Source: Notospermus geniculatus (lineage: Eukaryota; Nemertea; Pilidiophora; Heteronemertea; Lineidae). Taken from it: a DNA stretch of 64,000 bases. The position numbers were made by a program, and so were the translations under genes. Below, piece after piece: positions 11,711 through 21,101 of this stretch (within the stretch, counting starts at the first letter, position 1; each line of letters begins with the position of its first letter). The notes beneath the pieces were generated by a model that was not told where the DNA came from, ran no database searches, and saw only the letters and a program-made list of their open reading frames with translations. The stretch spans positions 20,503-84,502 of the forward strand of contig NMRB01002536.1 of the NCBI GenBank assembly GCA_002633025.1, written 5' to 3'.

Positions 11711-12076
11711 CTAAAGCCTTGTTCACATTGGCGGCGCGTGCGACGTGGTGCAAAGCATTGAAAAAATTACCAAGCGATGTCAGTTTTGACATAGCGCGGC
11801 GCGGTTTCGTGCGGTGGTCATGATTTGCGGAAATGACATAATTCTTGTCTTTCAAGGTTTGCCAGATACGCCGGTATCATCACGCGACAGGCGATTTGAC
11901 GCGGGAAAATACTGCAGGAACGATCGGGGGCGGTGGAAATCGCTCGTTGCGTCCTACCACTTCTTACCGCATCGCGTCGCACCGCAAGTGTGAGCAGCTA
12001 TAGGCTTAACAGTGGGAGTAATCAGGCGTGAAAAAATACCCTTCGCACCGCGCCTGCAGTGTGAACAATGCTTTAC
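11711..12076. mobile_element. ~366-bp MITE with GCG-rich subterminal motifs
   Basis: The left end is TAAAGCCTTGTTCACATTGG and the right end the inverse, AGTGTGAACAATGCTTTA. Internally it holds several GCGGCGCG and CGCACCGC words in opposite orientations near the two ends. Confidence 0.65.
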
Positions 12077-12541
12077 GGACGACGACGGACGCCGCACCAA
12101 AAGCTCACCCCAGGTGACTTAATGCTTATGGAAGGCCAAGGGCAATGACATAAGATACCAGCATACCCTGACGTCCTGTGGGCCGACAATGCCATTCATT
12201 GGCTTGTGGCTCGCAGCCAATGACAATAGCGTTTGCGTTCTTGGAAAGTTCGCATCTCAACCTAACAAAGGTAGTTTTTGCACGCTAACGATACTGACGT
12301 CAATAAAGTTAGCGTTAGCGTTTATCGTAGGGCGTCTTAAACTCTCTAGTGTTTCGCTAACGTATAACGTTAAGCAGAGTCTACACGATACAACTTCAGG
12401 TATACAACAACATCCAACTTTGATGTTGGTCCAAGTTTGACGCCGTCCACACTATCCAACATCACACAACAGGGTAGATCATTTTGTTTTAGAAAGCTGG
12501 GTAACAATTTGGAGGGAAATGATTGAAGTTGGCTCCAAACA
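12077..12541. other. no gene; partial MITE remnant around 12266-12352
   Basis: GTTAGCGTTAGCG and CTTAAACTCTC near 12309-12345 resemble ends of the GAGTTTAAGA element family seen at 46975, 55684 and 60664. Nothing else is recognised. Confidence 0.3.
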
Positions 12542-12602
12542 ATGGATGTCCAAGAGAAGAGAGGTATTAGCGCAACTGCAGCTGTAGTAATTGCTATTAT
12601 TA

Positions 12603-12987
12603 TTAAAGGGACTAGGAAAATTTTTTCAAGCTTCGGTTATTACAAAATGCTAGTCTTTCATGATAAATTCCCACCGTCAATTCACTTTTTCAATTAAGTG
12701 TTAATTACTGGCACACAGATAAATCAGTTATCACCACACCATGGAGCATTCACCACGTCACTGGGAACCTAATCAACATAATAGAGTACAAGCTCGCTCC
12801 ATACAATACATACAGCGATAGGTTCCCAGTGACGTGGTGAATGGTCCATGGTGTGGTGATGACTGATTTGTCTGGGTGCCAGTAATTAACATTTAATTGA
12901 AAAAGTGAATTGACGGTGGGAATTTATCATGAAAGACTAGCATTTTGTAATAACCGAAGCTTGAAAAAATTTTCCTAGTCCCTTTAA
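12603..12987. mobile_element. foldback MITE with 164-bp arms and TTAA duplication
   Basis: The arms 12607-12770 and 12820-12983 are almost perfect inverse copies around a 49-bp spacer. The ends read TTAAAGGGACTAGG and CCTAGTCCCTTTAA, with TTAA flanking both sides as in piggyBac-type target duplications. It sits inside the Harbinger transposase frame. Removing one TTAA plus the element joins the two coding pieces in frame. Confidence 0.9.
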
Positions 12988-13340
12988 GAGGCGTCAACGT
13001 CGCCGTAGAAATTATCAGCGAAGATTGTGGACAAGACCATGGATACTCAAAAGGGTTCAATTTGGAGCATACCATTGCCTTCTAAATGAGCTAAGGGCTT
13101 CAGATTCTTCCAGCTTTAAGCATTTTTTAAGGATGGATGAAAAATATTTTGATGAATTGTTGAGCAAAGTGGAACCACTCATCCACAGAGAAGATACCAC
13201 GATGAGGCCAGCCATCCCAGCAGCTGAAAGACTTGCCATTACACTTCGATACCTTGCATCAGGTAAGAATAGAAATCAGTTTTTCCTCAAGCAAATTATC
13301 AGATAATCTGGTAAGAAAAGCAGAATATGAGCAAAAGAAG

Positions 13341-13775
13341 GATGCCAAATTTACATTGAAATAAAACCATGATTTTTATTGCCATAAAAAGGAATTACAA
13401 AATAACATTATTTCAAGTACCATGAGATGAATATCAATCTAATCTACAGTAACAAATTATTATTATATAGATAGAATTAGAAAGGTGCCAAATTTACATT
13501 GAAATAAAACCATGAATTATTATTATAAAACCATGAGTATTATTGTCACAATTAAGGAATTGCAAAATAACATTATTTCAAGTACCATGAGATGAACGTC
13601 AATCTAATATACAGTAAGAAATAATTAGAAAGATGCCAACTTTACATTGAAATAAAACCATGAATATTACTGCCCTAATTAAGGGATTACAAAATAACAT
13701 TTTTTTTTCAGGTACCATGAGATGAAGGAACACTGTCAATCTAATCTACAGTAGCCTACATGTAACAAATTATTT
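13341..13775 (+). repeat. three tandem units of ~145 bp inside the Harbinger intron
   Basis: Units starting near 13341, 13484 and 13632 share TTTACATTGAAATAAAACCA and CAAGTACCATGAGATGAA. Expansion within the intron separates two transposase exons. Confidence 0.75.
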
Positions 13776-14213
13776 TGTTACACAAAATTAAAATATCAAA
13801 GTGACATTTGTCTGCACTTGATTTCCTGGTGCCTGTTGTAAGATACACAAATTTCTGGAGAAAAATATTTCTTTCTTTCTATTCCAGGAGATTCATTTAC
13901 AAGTCTCCAATACTTGTACTGGATGCCAAAACAAGCTATCTCCACAATAGTTCCAGAGGTCTGTGAAGCAATTTACAGAGTTTTGGTTGAAGATTAACTA
14001 CAGGTAAAAATCAAGTTATGATTTTACATGTATATCCATGTTTATGTTTATGAAAAAAAGGACAAATTACTAGTGTCATCACTGATGAGAGACTGATTTT
14101 CTGACGGAGATATGATAGTCAAGCACTGTTAACCCTTACGGTCTATATTTTAAGTAGGGAAAATATTGCTTTCCATAAAAATAAACTCTTCTCAGCAGTA
14201 AGTTACTAAAAGA

Positions 14214-14866
14214 CTAACATGTGCCTAAAAAACGTTCTGGCAGTGTGTTTCCACTGAAATAGCTATCTAGAGCACCGTGTATTTTGGAGACATGTGAACT
14301 GGATGAGGCAACAGAGAGCTCACCTGTGCTAAGAGCAGGAGATGGTGTGCTTGCAGCAGGAGATAAACGATGGAATTGCTCCTGTCCCTGAGTATACTCA
14401 TTCATTCTCACTGGGGTACATTGGATTGGTTCAAACTGCCTGAAACCACTACCCGGCATTGAATACGGTCCTCCTGTTTGGTTACCCAAATTGGAGAAAG
14501 ATGACATCTGAGTTTCAAATATAGCAGTTTGAATCTTATGCGTGATTATCTTCTTCATGTATCCATCCTTGACTGACTTCAACTCACTGGCTACATACTG
14601 AGCAAACGTGTCATCAGGGTCTACCTGCATGACTGGGTTTCGTGTCTCCACAGATGAACTGGTTCCCTTCTCAAGAGCGGTCACAGCTTTCTGAAGCATG
14701 GAATCTTCCTGCTGTTCTTCTTTCATGCGCTTTGTAACTGTAGCTGTTCGGGCTTTGCCTAAGGGTTTCTTGGTCGAATGCTTTGCAGGAATAGCATCTG
14801 GATCATTTAACTCATGTTCATCCTTTTCTTCCTCAAAGACCTGCATATCTGTAACATCACTCTCCT
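14214..14866 (-). pseudogene. BESS-motif protein tail (Harbinger accessory type)
   Basis: A 210-aa minus frame from ATG 14846, open upstream to about 14866. Residues about 75-115 look like a BESS motif (DPDDTFAQYVASELKSV followed by a basic helix), the protein-interaction module of MADF-BESS proteins. MADF or Myb-like proteins of this kind are the second protein of Harbinger elements and bring the nuclease to DNA. The rest is low complexity, rich in Ser, Thr, Pro and Gln. No MADF domain is seen upstream. Instead the frame meets a pogo-like transposase fragment with a one-base offset. Lying antisense between Harbinger pieces, it is plausibly the accessory gene of the same broken element. Confidence 0.55.
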
Positions 14867-14928
14867 TTTGGTGCTAACTGGGTGTCAAAACTTTCTAACA
14901 CTCGTCTGGTCTTTCCCTTCACAATGCA

Positions 14929-14940
14929 GGGGGGGGGGGG
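14929..14940. repeat. 12-base G homopolymer in coding relic
   Basis: A G run within the pogo relic exon (proline codons on the minus strand). It is prone to slippage and to sequencing error, so the frame around it is uncertain. Confidence 0.9.
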
Positions 14941-15052
14941 CACATCTCCTGCAGCGTTGCCGCAGGCAATAATTGTTATTGTTTCCCTGTTTCCGCTGGT
15001 ACGGCTTTGCAGGTGCCTGTGGCCAGCCCTGAAAATACCAAAGAATAAATAT

Positions 15053-15275
15053 GTATAGAGGAATCCCACTGACGTCATCAAGTCATGTGACTGGCCGTCA
15101 AAATGACGCAAACTGGCGTCAATAGGGTGCTACACGTGGATTGACGTTCCGCCTGACGCGATGAGACACGACCCGAAATAACGTCATCGCGTCATCGTGA
15201 CGTTCCTTCAGGAAACACGTGGTCAATTTGACGGCCAACGCGGCCTTGATGACGTCACGTGGGAAACCTCTATAC
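15053..15275. mobile_element. ~223-bp MITE rich in TGACGTCA-like motifs
   Basis: The inverted ends are GTATAGAGGAATCCCAC and its inverse GTGGGAAACCTCTATAC. The interior has many GACGTCA and GGCGTCA words arranged symmetrically. It lies in an intron of the pogo relic. Confidence 0.7.
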
Positions 15276-15431
15276 GCCTACAGAGCAATTAAAAAGGTCT
15301 GTTTTATCAAATGTGCACAGATGAGTCATGTCAGTGTTCGGCTTCCACTTACCTTGTCACAGCTTTCCTTGGGCTGTGGTCAAGTTGAGACTCATCCATG
15401 TTCCATATACTTGACGGGTAGGCCTACAGGG

Positions 15432-15640
15432 AAAAAGGTCCTTTCACCATTTCGTCCTTCCATGTGGTGAAAAACGCATCAACCTATTTTAAAAGTAGTA
15501 ATTATTCGTGAATGGTCAAACCAAGGCCTATAAAGTCAGATCACATCAGTTTTTGATATAGCCTATCATGCCAGTAGGGCGTAAGCCAGCCTGAGCACGT
15601 TGGAGACAGGCTAAACGAAAGTTTTTTTTCCAATATGAAC
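15432..15640. other. no gene seen
   Basis: Non-coding stretch within the pogo relic, probably intron. Confidence 0.3.
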
Positions 15641-15703
15641 ACCTACCTTCTGGGATTCATGCAGCGGTGCCTGATTGCAGACGTCGCCTCAGGTTTTCGA
15701 AGG

Positions 15704-16031
15704 CTAATGCGGGTGATCCACTGACTTTACGACGAGTTTACGACCAGTTTGCGACTTGTTCACGACGAGTTTGCGACGAAAAATCATCGCCTGTGGATCA
15801 GTGTTCACGATTTGTTCACGACTGAATTCTGTTGACGACTAGTTTGCGACGAGTTTACGACGAGATCAAACATTGATTTGGTTCGGTGGATCAGCTTCAA
15901 CGTCACGTCATTTCTTTACGGTCAGTTTGCAACTAGTTTACGACGAGTTTGCGATTCGTTGACGACTGCCGTCGTGAACTAATCGCGAACTGATCGTAAA
16001 CTCGTCGTAAAGTCAGTGGATCACCCGCATT
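15704..16031. mobile_element. 328-bp MITE with ACGAGTTT repeats, inside the pogo relic
   Basis: The ends are TAATGCGGGTGATCCACTGA and its inverse. The interior has many TTTACGACGAGTTT-like units in both orientations. It splits the pogo transposase frame. Confidence 0.8.
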
Positions 16032-16432
16032 ACGCCTTTCTTGCCGATTTCCTTTTGACGCCGCACCATGCACCGATACCATTTTTCGCTTGGATTTGCG
16101 TTTTTTAAAGGGGTGCCCCGTTTGGCAGCAATCTGTCCTGAATAAGCCTTAAAAGTCTCTTTTGAAAACCCAGTGGCAACGGCTGCCCTGTTCTGCGCAA
16201 AGTCGCAGAGTTTTGTCTCGTCTTCAATGGAAAGCTTCGGAGCACTTCCAGGTTTCGCTCCCATTTGGATTTTCCCAGTTAGTGTGTCTGAGAGGGTACT
16301 TCTGGGCACCTCGTAAAGAGCCGCTGCTGTTCTAACAGAATGTTGGCCCCCATTCACGCCTGCCACGGCTAATGCCATATTGGCTTCTTTCCATTTACGG
16401 AAAGTACGGGGAGCCCTTTTGTTATTCGGCAT

Positions 16433-16809
16433 CACCTGAGAAAAAAAGTTGAACCTTACGACGGCATCGGTTGCGTCAAGGCTGGTGCAATAACATGAGA
16501 ACATCGTAAGGACCATAATTTTCGGGAGAGGCATGGTGGGGGAGCAGCTGCAGTGTCGAGGCCTGTCTCACTATAATGGGAAATCGAACTAAGTTCCACC
16601 CCCATCATGGAAGTTAATACTTCCATGGTTCCACATAGGCCTACTGGTTCTCACAGGGACTCTCAGCTACCCAGCCTTGCTCGGGAATGCCATATATACA
16701 ATATACCGGTACTCAGAAATGGGGGTTTTACTGATATTGGATTGCAATAGGCCCCTTTAGGCCTGTTTCATCTGGGGACGCCAAAGAACGTGGGGGCACA
16801 TTAGTGTAC
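16433..16809. other. no gene seen
   Basis: Upstream flank of the pogo relic on the minus strand. An antisense open frame continues upstream without a domain. No clear element ends are found. Confidence 0.3.
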
Positions 16810-16996
16810 AGGTGTAATATTTTTCACTGCCCCCGTTTGCCAATGTCCCCCCCCCCCCAACAAAAGATTGACGGAATAAGCCGCGACAAGACAATGGGGG
16901 AGGCACTGATAAACAGGTCTCTCTGTATTTAAGTGTCTGCCAAACAAGTAAGCGGGCATTGGCATACGGGGGACATTCTCATTCATTACACCTGTA
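16810..16996. mobile_element. short element with ACAGGTGTAAT ends
   Basis: The left end is ACAGGTGTAATATT and the right end the inverse, ATTACACCTGT. A C homopolymer lies near 16847. The terminal ACAGGTGT also matches the right end of the 7060 and 57193 repeats, suggesting a wider family. Confidence 0.5.
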
Positions 16997-17651
16997 TTAT
17001 TATGAAATCTGCGCCGTTATCTCTGGAGCGCACAAAAAATAAGGCCTAGCAGGAAAATATGTAGGCCAAGTTAATTTTTATTCCAGGTAGGTCCCAAGTC
17101 CTAAGCCCTACTACTTTCACATGTCATATTTTCCCGCCACGATGGGTGGGAACATTAACTTCAATGACGTTGTACCCCTTCTCGGACTGTCCGAGACGTA
17201 GTACAACCACTGCCCGACATGTGGTACCAGGCCGTCCGTGTTGCGGGGCGCCCGGCACTCTGCCAGGAATTTTCCCGCCTTTTCAATATTTTCATAATTT
17301 ATGACTCGGCGAACATGTTATTATGCAGAGTTCGGGCACCAGCGGCAGCCCAACGACAAGCGCCGTCTATCTGTGGCCTCATTTTTACACAACCGTCCAC
17401 AATGACGACACGCTTACCGAAGTTCATGAAGCGCGACACCTACTGCATGCACGAAGTCGGGAAATCGGGATATTTTTACATTGTTATACTCACGTGATTG
17501 GTTTCCAAGGCATATTGATAAAACGGTAGTTATCATTGGCTGCTTCGGAAAAAAACAAGATGCGATTGGACGTTACGCTGCGATGGAAAGGCGCTGAGAC
17601 GGAGGTGTCTGAGAATGGGTCGCGTCCGAGAATAGGTCAAATTACCCTATA
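16997..17651. other. no recognised gene
   Basis: GC-rich in part (17150-17450). A short imperfect palindrome, CTCGGACTGTCCGAG, lies near 17181. Short open frames show no domains. Confidence 0.3.
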
Positions 17652-17927
17652 GTATTAGCATCTGATGTACTTCACAACTTCCTCCGAAGTAAAGTCAACT
17701 CCAGGGCTTTGTATACCCCACATGGCAGTCTTGATGAAGAGGATCTTCAAACTGGGCTAGTTAAACCAGGAGCATGGAGGAATGAGCCTGACCCAAAAGG
17801 TTTGACACCCCTTGACAAACAGAAGACAGGATGACCAGCAGACACAGCAAAGGGTATTCGTGATCAGCTGTGTGAACATTTCAATTCAACCCACGGATCA
17901 GTCCCTTGGCAATGGAGAATGATATAG
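17652..17927 (+). pseudogene. PIF/Harbinger transposase, C-terminal piece
   Basis: A 92-codon frame reads LASDVLHNFLRSK, then GSLDEEDLQTGLVKPGAWR, then AKGIRDQLCEHFN and VPWQW, the conserved end of Harbinger nucleases. One TGA at about 17831 interrupts it, at a position where family members usually carry an arginine-type codon. It has the same strand as the N-terminal exons at 12542-14003 and probably comes from the same copy. The middle with most catalytic residues is lost. Confidence 0.75.
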
Positions 17928-18420
17928 ACTCTAGGCCTAGACATGGTAGGCTAACGATCCGACATTTACCTGACTTATGGACCTCTTTAAGTTACTTTCA
18001 ATTATATATTCTACCAATTTCACCAATATCATATCTTATTTTTCTGTTGATCAAATCGCAATTGACGCCGCATTGGGACGGATATCGTATTCATGCACAG
18101 GTTCAGCTGCAGCTAAGTAAAGTAATACCACATTTATAAACAATGAACAGTACAAACAATGCCTTTTTTGCGACATTGCGAGGTTGAAGTATCACATCGA
18201 GAAAAAGCAAGCTGCCTGCGACCGACCACTCAAATATCACTCAGCCGCTCATTTCATGTACTGTATGTACGTAGGCCTAAACATTTCGTCGGTTGCAAAG
18301 CGTCATCTATCTCGCCGCTCGACAGACATGACAGAAGGATGTCTACAGCTGACTGCAATTCATTCTGGTAGCTGAAGCCGGAGTCGGAGTCGGAAAGCTG
18401 CGCATCCTTTCTATTACTGT
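17928..18420. other. no recognised gene
   Basis: Two overlapping 63-70-codon frames at 18159-18375 carry no known motif. Probably non-coding. Confidence 0.3.
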
Positions 18421-18522
18421 TTCTGACCATACCCCCACCCCATTATCTTCAACTTAGGACTTAGTCATTTTTTTTCGAGTTCAGGAATGGGACAGGTAAG
18501 TGGGAGTTAGAGTAGAAACGAG
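18421..18522. repeat. half copy of the GGACAGGTAAGTGGG element
   Basis: It matches the right half of the complete element at 56281-56488, including TTCAGGAATGGGACAGGTAA. Confidence 0.6.
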
Positions 18523-19372
18523 GTTGCCTAAAGGTCAAAGGTTACGTCGGCCACCACGATATAAAAAAAAAGTAATGTATACAGAGGAGCTTTAATAGGG
18601 AGTTTTCGCAAAGCCCCCGAAAGTACAACATGTCCAAAGCTTACGTCTGTCATTTTGTTCTATCCTCTTCCTGACATCGAACAAAGGGTTTGGCGTTCGC
18701 GTTGGCGTTTCGGGAGCTTTGCCACCACTCTGCACTTTTTCAGAACGCGTAACATTATTATATCTCGCCAGTTTCTCCAGAAATCGTTTTGGGGAACTAC
18801 ATAGACAGTCACGCCGCTATTTTGATAAAATTTACAACAAGACCCAGGCCTTCTCGGAATCGAGTGCGACGCTCCACCCGGCACCATTTCGTACCTGAGG
18901 AGATGTTGATATGATTCTGATAGTCGTTTTAACGATCAATATTTGTCCAAAGTTTACCCGTCGCCAGCCGATCACGTCAAAACGCTTGATTTCATCGTTT
19001 TTTAGCAGTTGTTGAACTCTTGCCAGATTCAGCATTGTACACACCGACGGACCTCGAGCCTCCCGAACCGTCATAAACATGGATACATACGAAAAAAATT
19101 CTTACTTGGTCTTGCAGATGCATGGTCTCGATACCGAAGTGCAACTTAAGTTCCGTGCCTTTGCCATCTTCACGGACTCGTCTTCTCCTCCCTTGACCTT
19201 CACGCAAGCAAACCACATTCCGTGTTCAACGGATTTCCACGGTCCCAAAAATAGCAACCAATCACGGCAAGCTTGCATCGGTAGCTCGGATCGGGTGACA
19301 AAATGGCGGTCGATGGAACTTTATTCGAAGTGAGCAAGTAATATGCAAATTCTCCGTGAAAACTTACAAGTA
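18523..19372. other. no recognised gene
   Basis: Several 75-85 codon frames on both strands overlap here without recognisable domains. One on the minus strand (18660-18887) ends in a basic stretch. Expression cannot be judged. Confidence 0.25.
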
Positions 19373-19459
19373 CAGCTCACCCTCGCTATAACGTACTTAC
19401 TGGGATCCATGGCAAAAGTACGTAATAACGAGGGGTACGTAATAGCGAGGGAGCACTGT
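19373..19459. mobile_element. ~87-bp pogo/Tigger-type MITE
   Basis: The ends are CAGCTCACCCTCGCTAT and the inverse ATAGCGAGGGAGCACTG, a CAG...CTG terminus as in pogo-family elements, with TA on the left flank. It is inserted just before the RecQ-like relic. Confidence 0.6.
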
Positions 19460-19495
19460 TCCCGGCATGTTACGGGACAAAACGCACTGCCATGC

Positions 19496-19614
19496 AACGT
19501 GGGATTTGCCTTGGAGAAGAGAAAAGAAGCCGCGAAGGCAATATTCGATGGAGACGATTTGTTAGTCTGTTGTGGGACTGGCAGTGTGAAGTAAATCATT
19601 TACCAGAAGGCTCG
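19496..19614 (+). pseudogene. RecQ-like helicase fragment (motif I region)
   Basis: The frame reads ALEKRKEAAKAIFDGDDLL, then CCGTGSVK, stop, IIYQK. This is laid out like the start of RecQ-type helicases, where a Q/0 motif is followed by a Walker A (PTGxGKS) and an IxYQ segment. The lysine of the Walker motif is kept, the glycine before it is replaced by valine, and a stop follows. No other helicase motifs are seen downstream. It is probably a scrap of a helicase gene or of a helicase-like repeat. Confidence 0.4.
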
Positions 19615-19852
19615 TGTTGTTCGCTACGAAGTTGAACGGCGCAGTCGTGTGAATAAATTAGAAGAAACGAGGCGTCTGATTGGGCGCACGAGAAAATACC
19701 AAAGCGTTGAACACGGAATCCGGCTGCTTGCTGCAAAGTGTAGGAAGAGGTTAGCCGATTCCATACGATGCATTATGCAGAATGTGCCTTTGCTAGTATC
19801 ATCTCTAATCGTTCAACTACTGCCTTTGACAGTTCAGGTTGCTGAGAGTAAA
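19615..19852. other. open but unrecognised stretch
   Basis: A forward frame of 115 codons starts at 19649 but runs into the MITE at 19853. No domain is recognised, though it may be a decayed continuation of the helicase-like piece. Confidence 0.25.
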
Positions 19853-20250
19853 GCTAGGAATCCACCACTAAATTTCAAGCTGATTTTGGCTGCGACTTGC
19901 TTTGCAACTGGGTTGCATTGCAACTGGGCACTCGATCGCCGTAGTGGACTCGCCAGACGTGATTTCCACCAATGGCAAAGATGTGGTAAATTTTAAGCGT
20001 GATTCATTGGCGCACGGCTCCGGTCCGTTTTCAGTCCGTATGCCCCTAGTTTTCCGGATACCACAACGCAAAAGTCAATTTGATTTATTTTTACGGACCT
20101 GAATCGGACAAAATCCGTTTTCCAATGAACCCTGCTTAAGTAGGCACAATCGGTCGGCGACCGGTATCAGTTCCTTGCTACAGTATTCAATCGCAGGTAG
20201 CAGGTTGCAGAGCAAGTCGCAGCGCCGAAAATCAGCAGTGGATTCCTAGC
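19853..20250. mobile_element. ~398-bp MITE hosting a second MITE
   Basis: The ends are GCTAGGAATCCACCACT and the inverse AGTGGATTCCTAGC, with a shared inner GCTGCGACTTGC. A 147-bp element of another family (19993-20139) is inserted in it. Confidence 0.7.
19993..20139. mobile_element. 147-bp MITE, TTAA ends (TTCATTGGCACACGG family)
   Basis: It starts TTAAGCGTGATTCATTGGC and ends with the inverse, CCAATGAACCCTGCTTAA. The same family forms a dimer at 22607-22889. Confidence 0.8.
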
Positions 20251-20751
20251 TAAAGGGCCTGTCACACTGAAGTAATCAAAACGTCCTGCCCCGCCTTAAT
20301 ACCCCCATCACACTGAGCTAGTTCTCAGTACGTTCTTGAAAATTTTGCCGAACGGGCTCAAACTGTGTGTGAACGGAGTGGACGTAGTGGCAACCTTTTA
20401 CAGTCTTTTTACGAACTTCGTGGATGGGAAGGGTGCTCCAGTACATCGAAGCGTTATTTGGCCAAGGGTACACGTTCTAGCCCGTTTTACGATTTTTTTA
20501 GGACGGGGCAGGACGTTTTGAGAACGACTTCAGTGTGATGGGGGTATAAAGAAATCGTTAAACGGGCCAGAACGTGCAACCCTTGGCCAAATAATGCATC
20601 GATGTTCTGGAGCACCCTTCCCGTCCATGAAGTTCGTAAAAAGACTGTAAAAAGTTGCCACTATGTCCACTCCGTTCGCACGCAGTTCGAGCCCGTTCGG
20701 AAAAATTTTCAAGAACGTACTGAGAACTATTTCAGTGTGACAGGCTCTTTA
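20251..20751. mobile_element. MITE (CTGTCACACTGA family) split by a related copy
   Basis: The outer ends are AGGGCCTGTCACACTGA and its inverse. The left part is 20251-20299 and the right part 20547-20751; between them sits a second element of a related family. Aligning across the gap to the uninterrupted copy at 20810-21056 restores the order of the interior. Confidence 0.8.
20300..20546. mobile_element. 247-bp MITE nested in a relative, TAA duplication
   Basis: The ends are TACCCCCATCACACTGAG and the inverse TCAGTGTGATGGGGGTA. Three bases, TAA, flank both sides (20297-20299 and 20547-20549), as expected of Harbinger-type insertion. The interior is related to the outer copy in inverse orientation. 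Confidence 0.8.
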
Positions 20752-20809
20752 CGTGTTGTGTCATTGAGTTGCCTCTGACCAACAACCAGCAGTGCTTGCA
20801 AGTCAATCT

Positions 20810-21056
20810 TTAAAGGGCCTGTCACACTGAAGTAGTTCTCAAAACGTCCTGCCCCATCCTATAAAAAGCGGGCTAGAACGTGTATAATCTTTGGCCAAAT
20901 AATGTCTCGATGTTCTGGAGCACCCTTCCCGTCCATGAAATTCGTAAAAAAGACTGTAAAAAGTTGCAACTACGTCCACTCCGTTCGCACACAGTTTGAG
21001 TCCGTTTGGCAACATTTTCAAGAACGTACTGAGAACTAGCTCAGTGTGATTGGGTA
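20810..21056. mobile_element. third copy of the CTGTCACACTGA MITE
   Basis: It begins TTAAAGGGCCTGTCACACTG and ends CAGTGTGATTGGGTA. It lies 45 bp upstream of the second receptor gene and could supply its promoter-proximal sequence. Confidence 0.7.
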
Positions 21057-21101
21057 TACGTGACCAGAAGTTTACACCACTATTAAACGAGAACGAAAAG
21101 A

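Larger units (their letters stand above)
12542..14003 (+). pseudogene. PIF/Harbinger transposase, 5' part, broken
   Basis: Harbinger nucleases cut and paste DNA and need a partner DNA-binding protein. ATG 12542 opens a frame that is interrupted after codon 21 by a foldback insertion (12603-12987) and resumes in frame with an arginine-rich stretch. It then gives the typical HARBI1-like N-terminal region (RMDEKYFDELLSKVEPLI, then AERLAITLRYLASG) and ends at a GTAAGA donor at 13263. The second exon, 13888-14003, follows TATTCCAG and continues in phase as GDSFTSLQYLYWMPKQAI through EVCEAIYRVL, a conserved Harbinger block, but has a stop codon TAA two codons before its GTAAAA donor. The catalytic middle is missing. 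The C-terminus lies at 17652-17927, so about 3.6 kb of other material, mostly other elements, separates the pieces. Confidence 0.8.
14867..16432 (-). pseudogene. pogo/CENP-B-type transposase relic, several exons
   Basis: The start codon at 16432 follows a good acceptor (TTTTTTTCTCAG). The first part carries a helix-turn-helix region (TAAALYEVPRSTLSDTL) and a CENP-B-like segment (DFAQNRAAVATGFSKETF). The frame is cut by a MITE at 15704-16031, resumes as AFENLRRRLQSGTAA with an in-frame stop, and reaches a GTAGGT donor at 15646. A second exon (about 15415-15353) encodes IWNMDESQLDHSPRKAV, containing the first catalytic aspartate region. It joins in phase to an exon from 15028 with GNRETITIIACGNAAGD and PPCIVKGKTRR, a typical pogo DDE block. 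A 12-base G run at 14929-14940 lies in this exon. The second and third catalytic residues are absent: the frame ends where the BESS-type frame begins. It is clearly dead. Confidence 0.7.
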
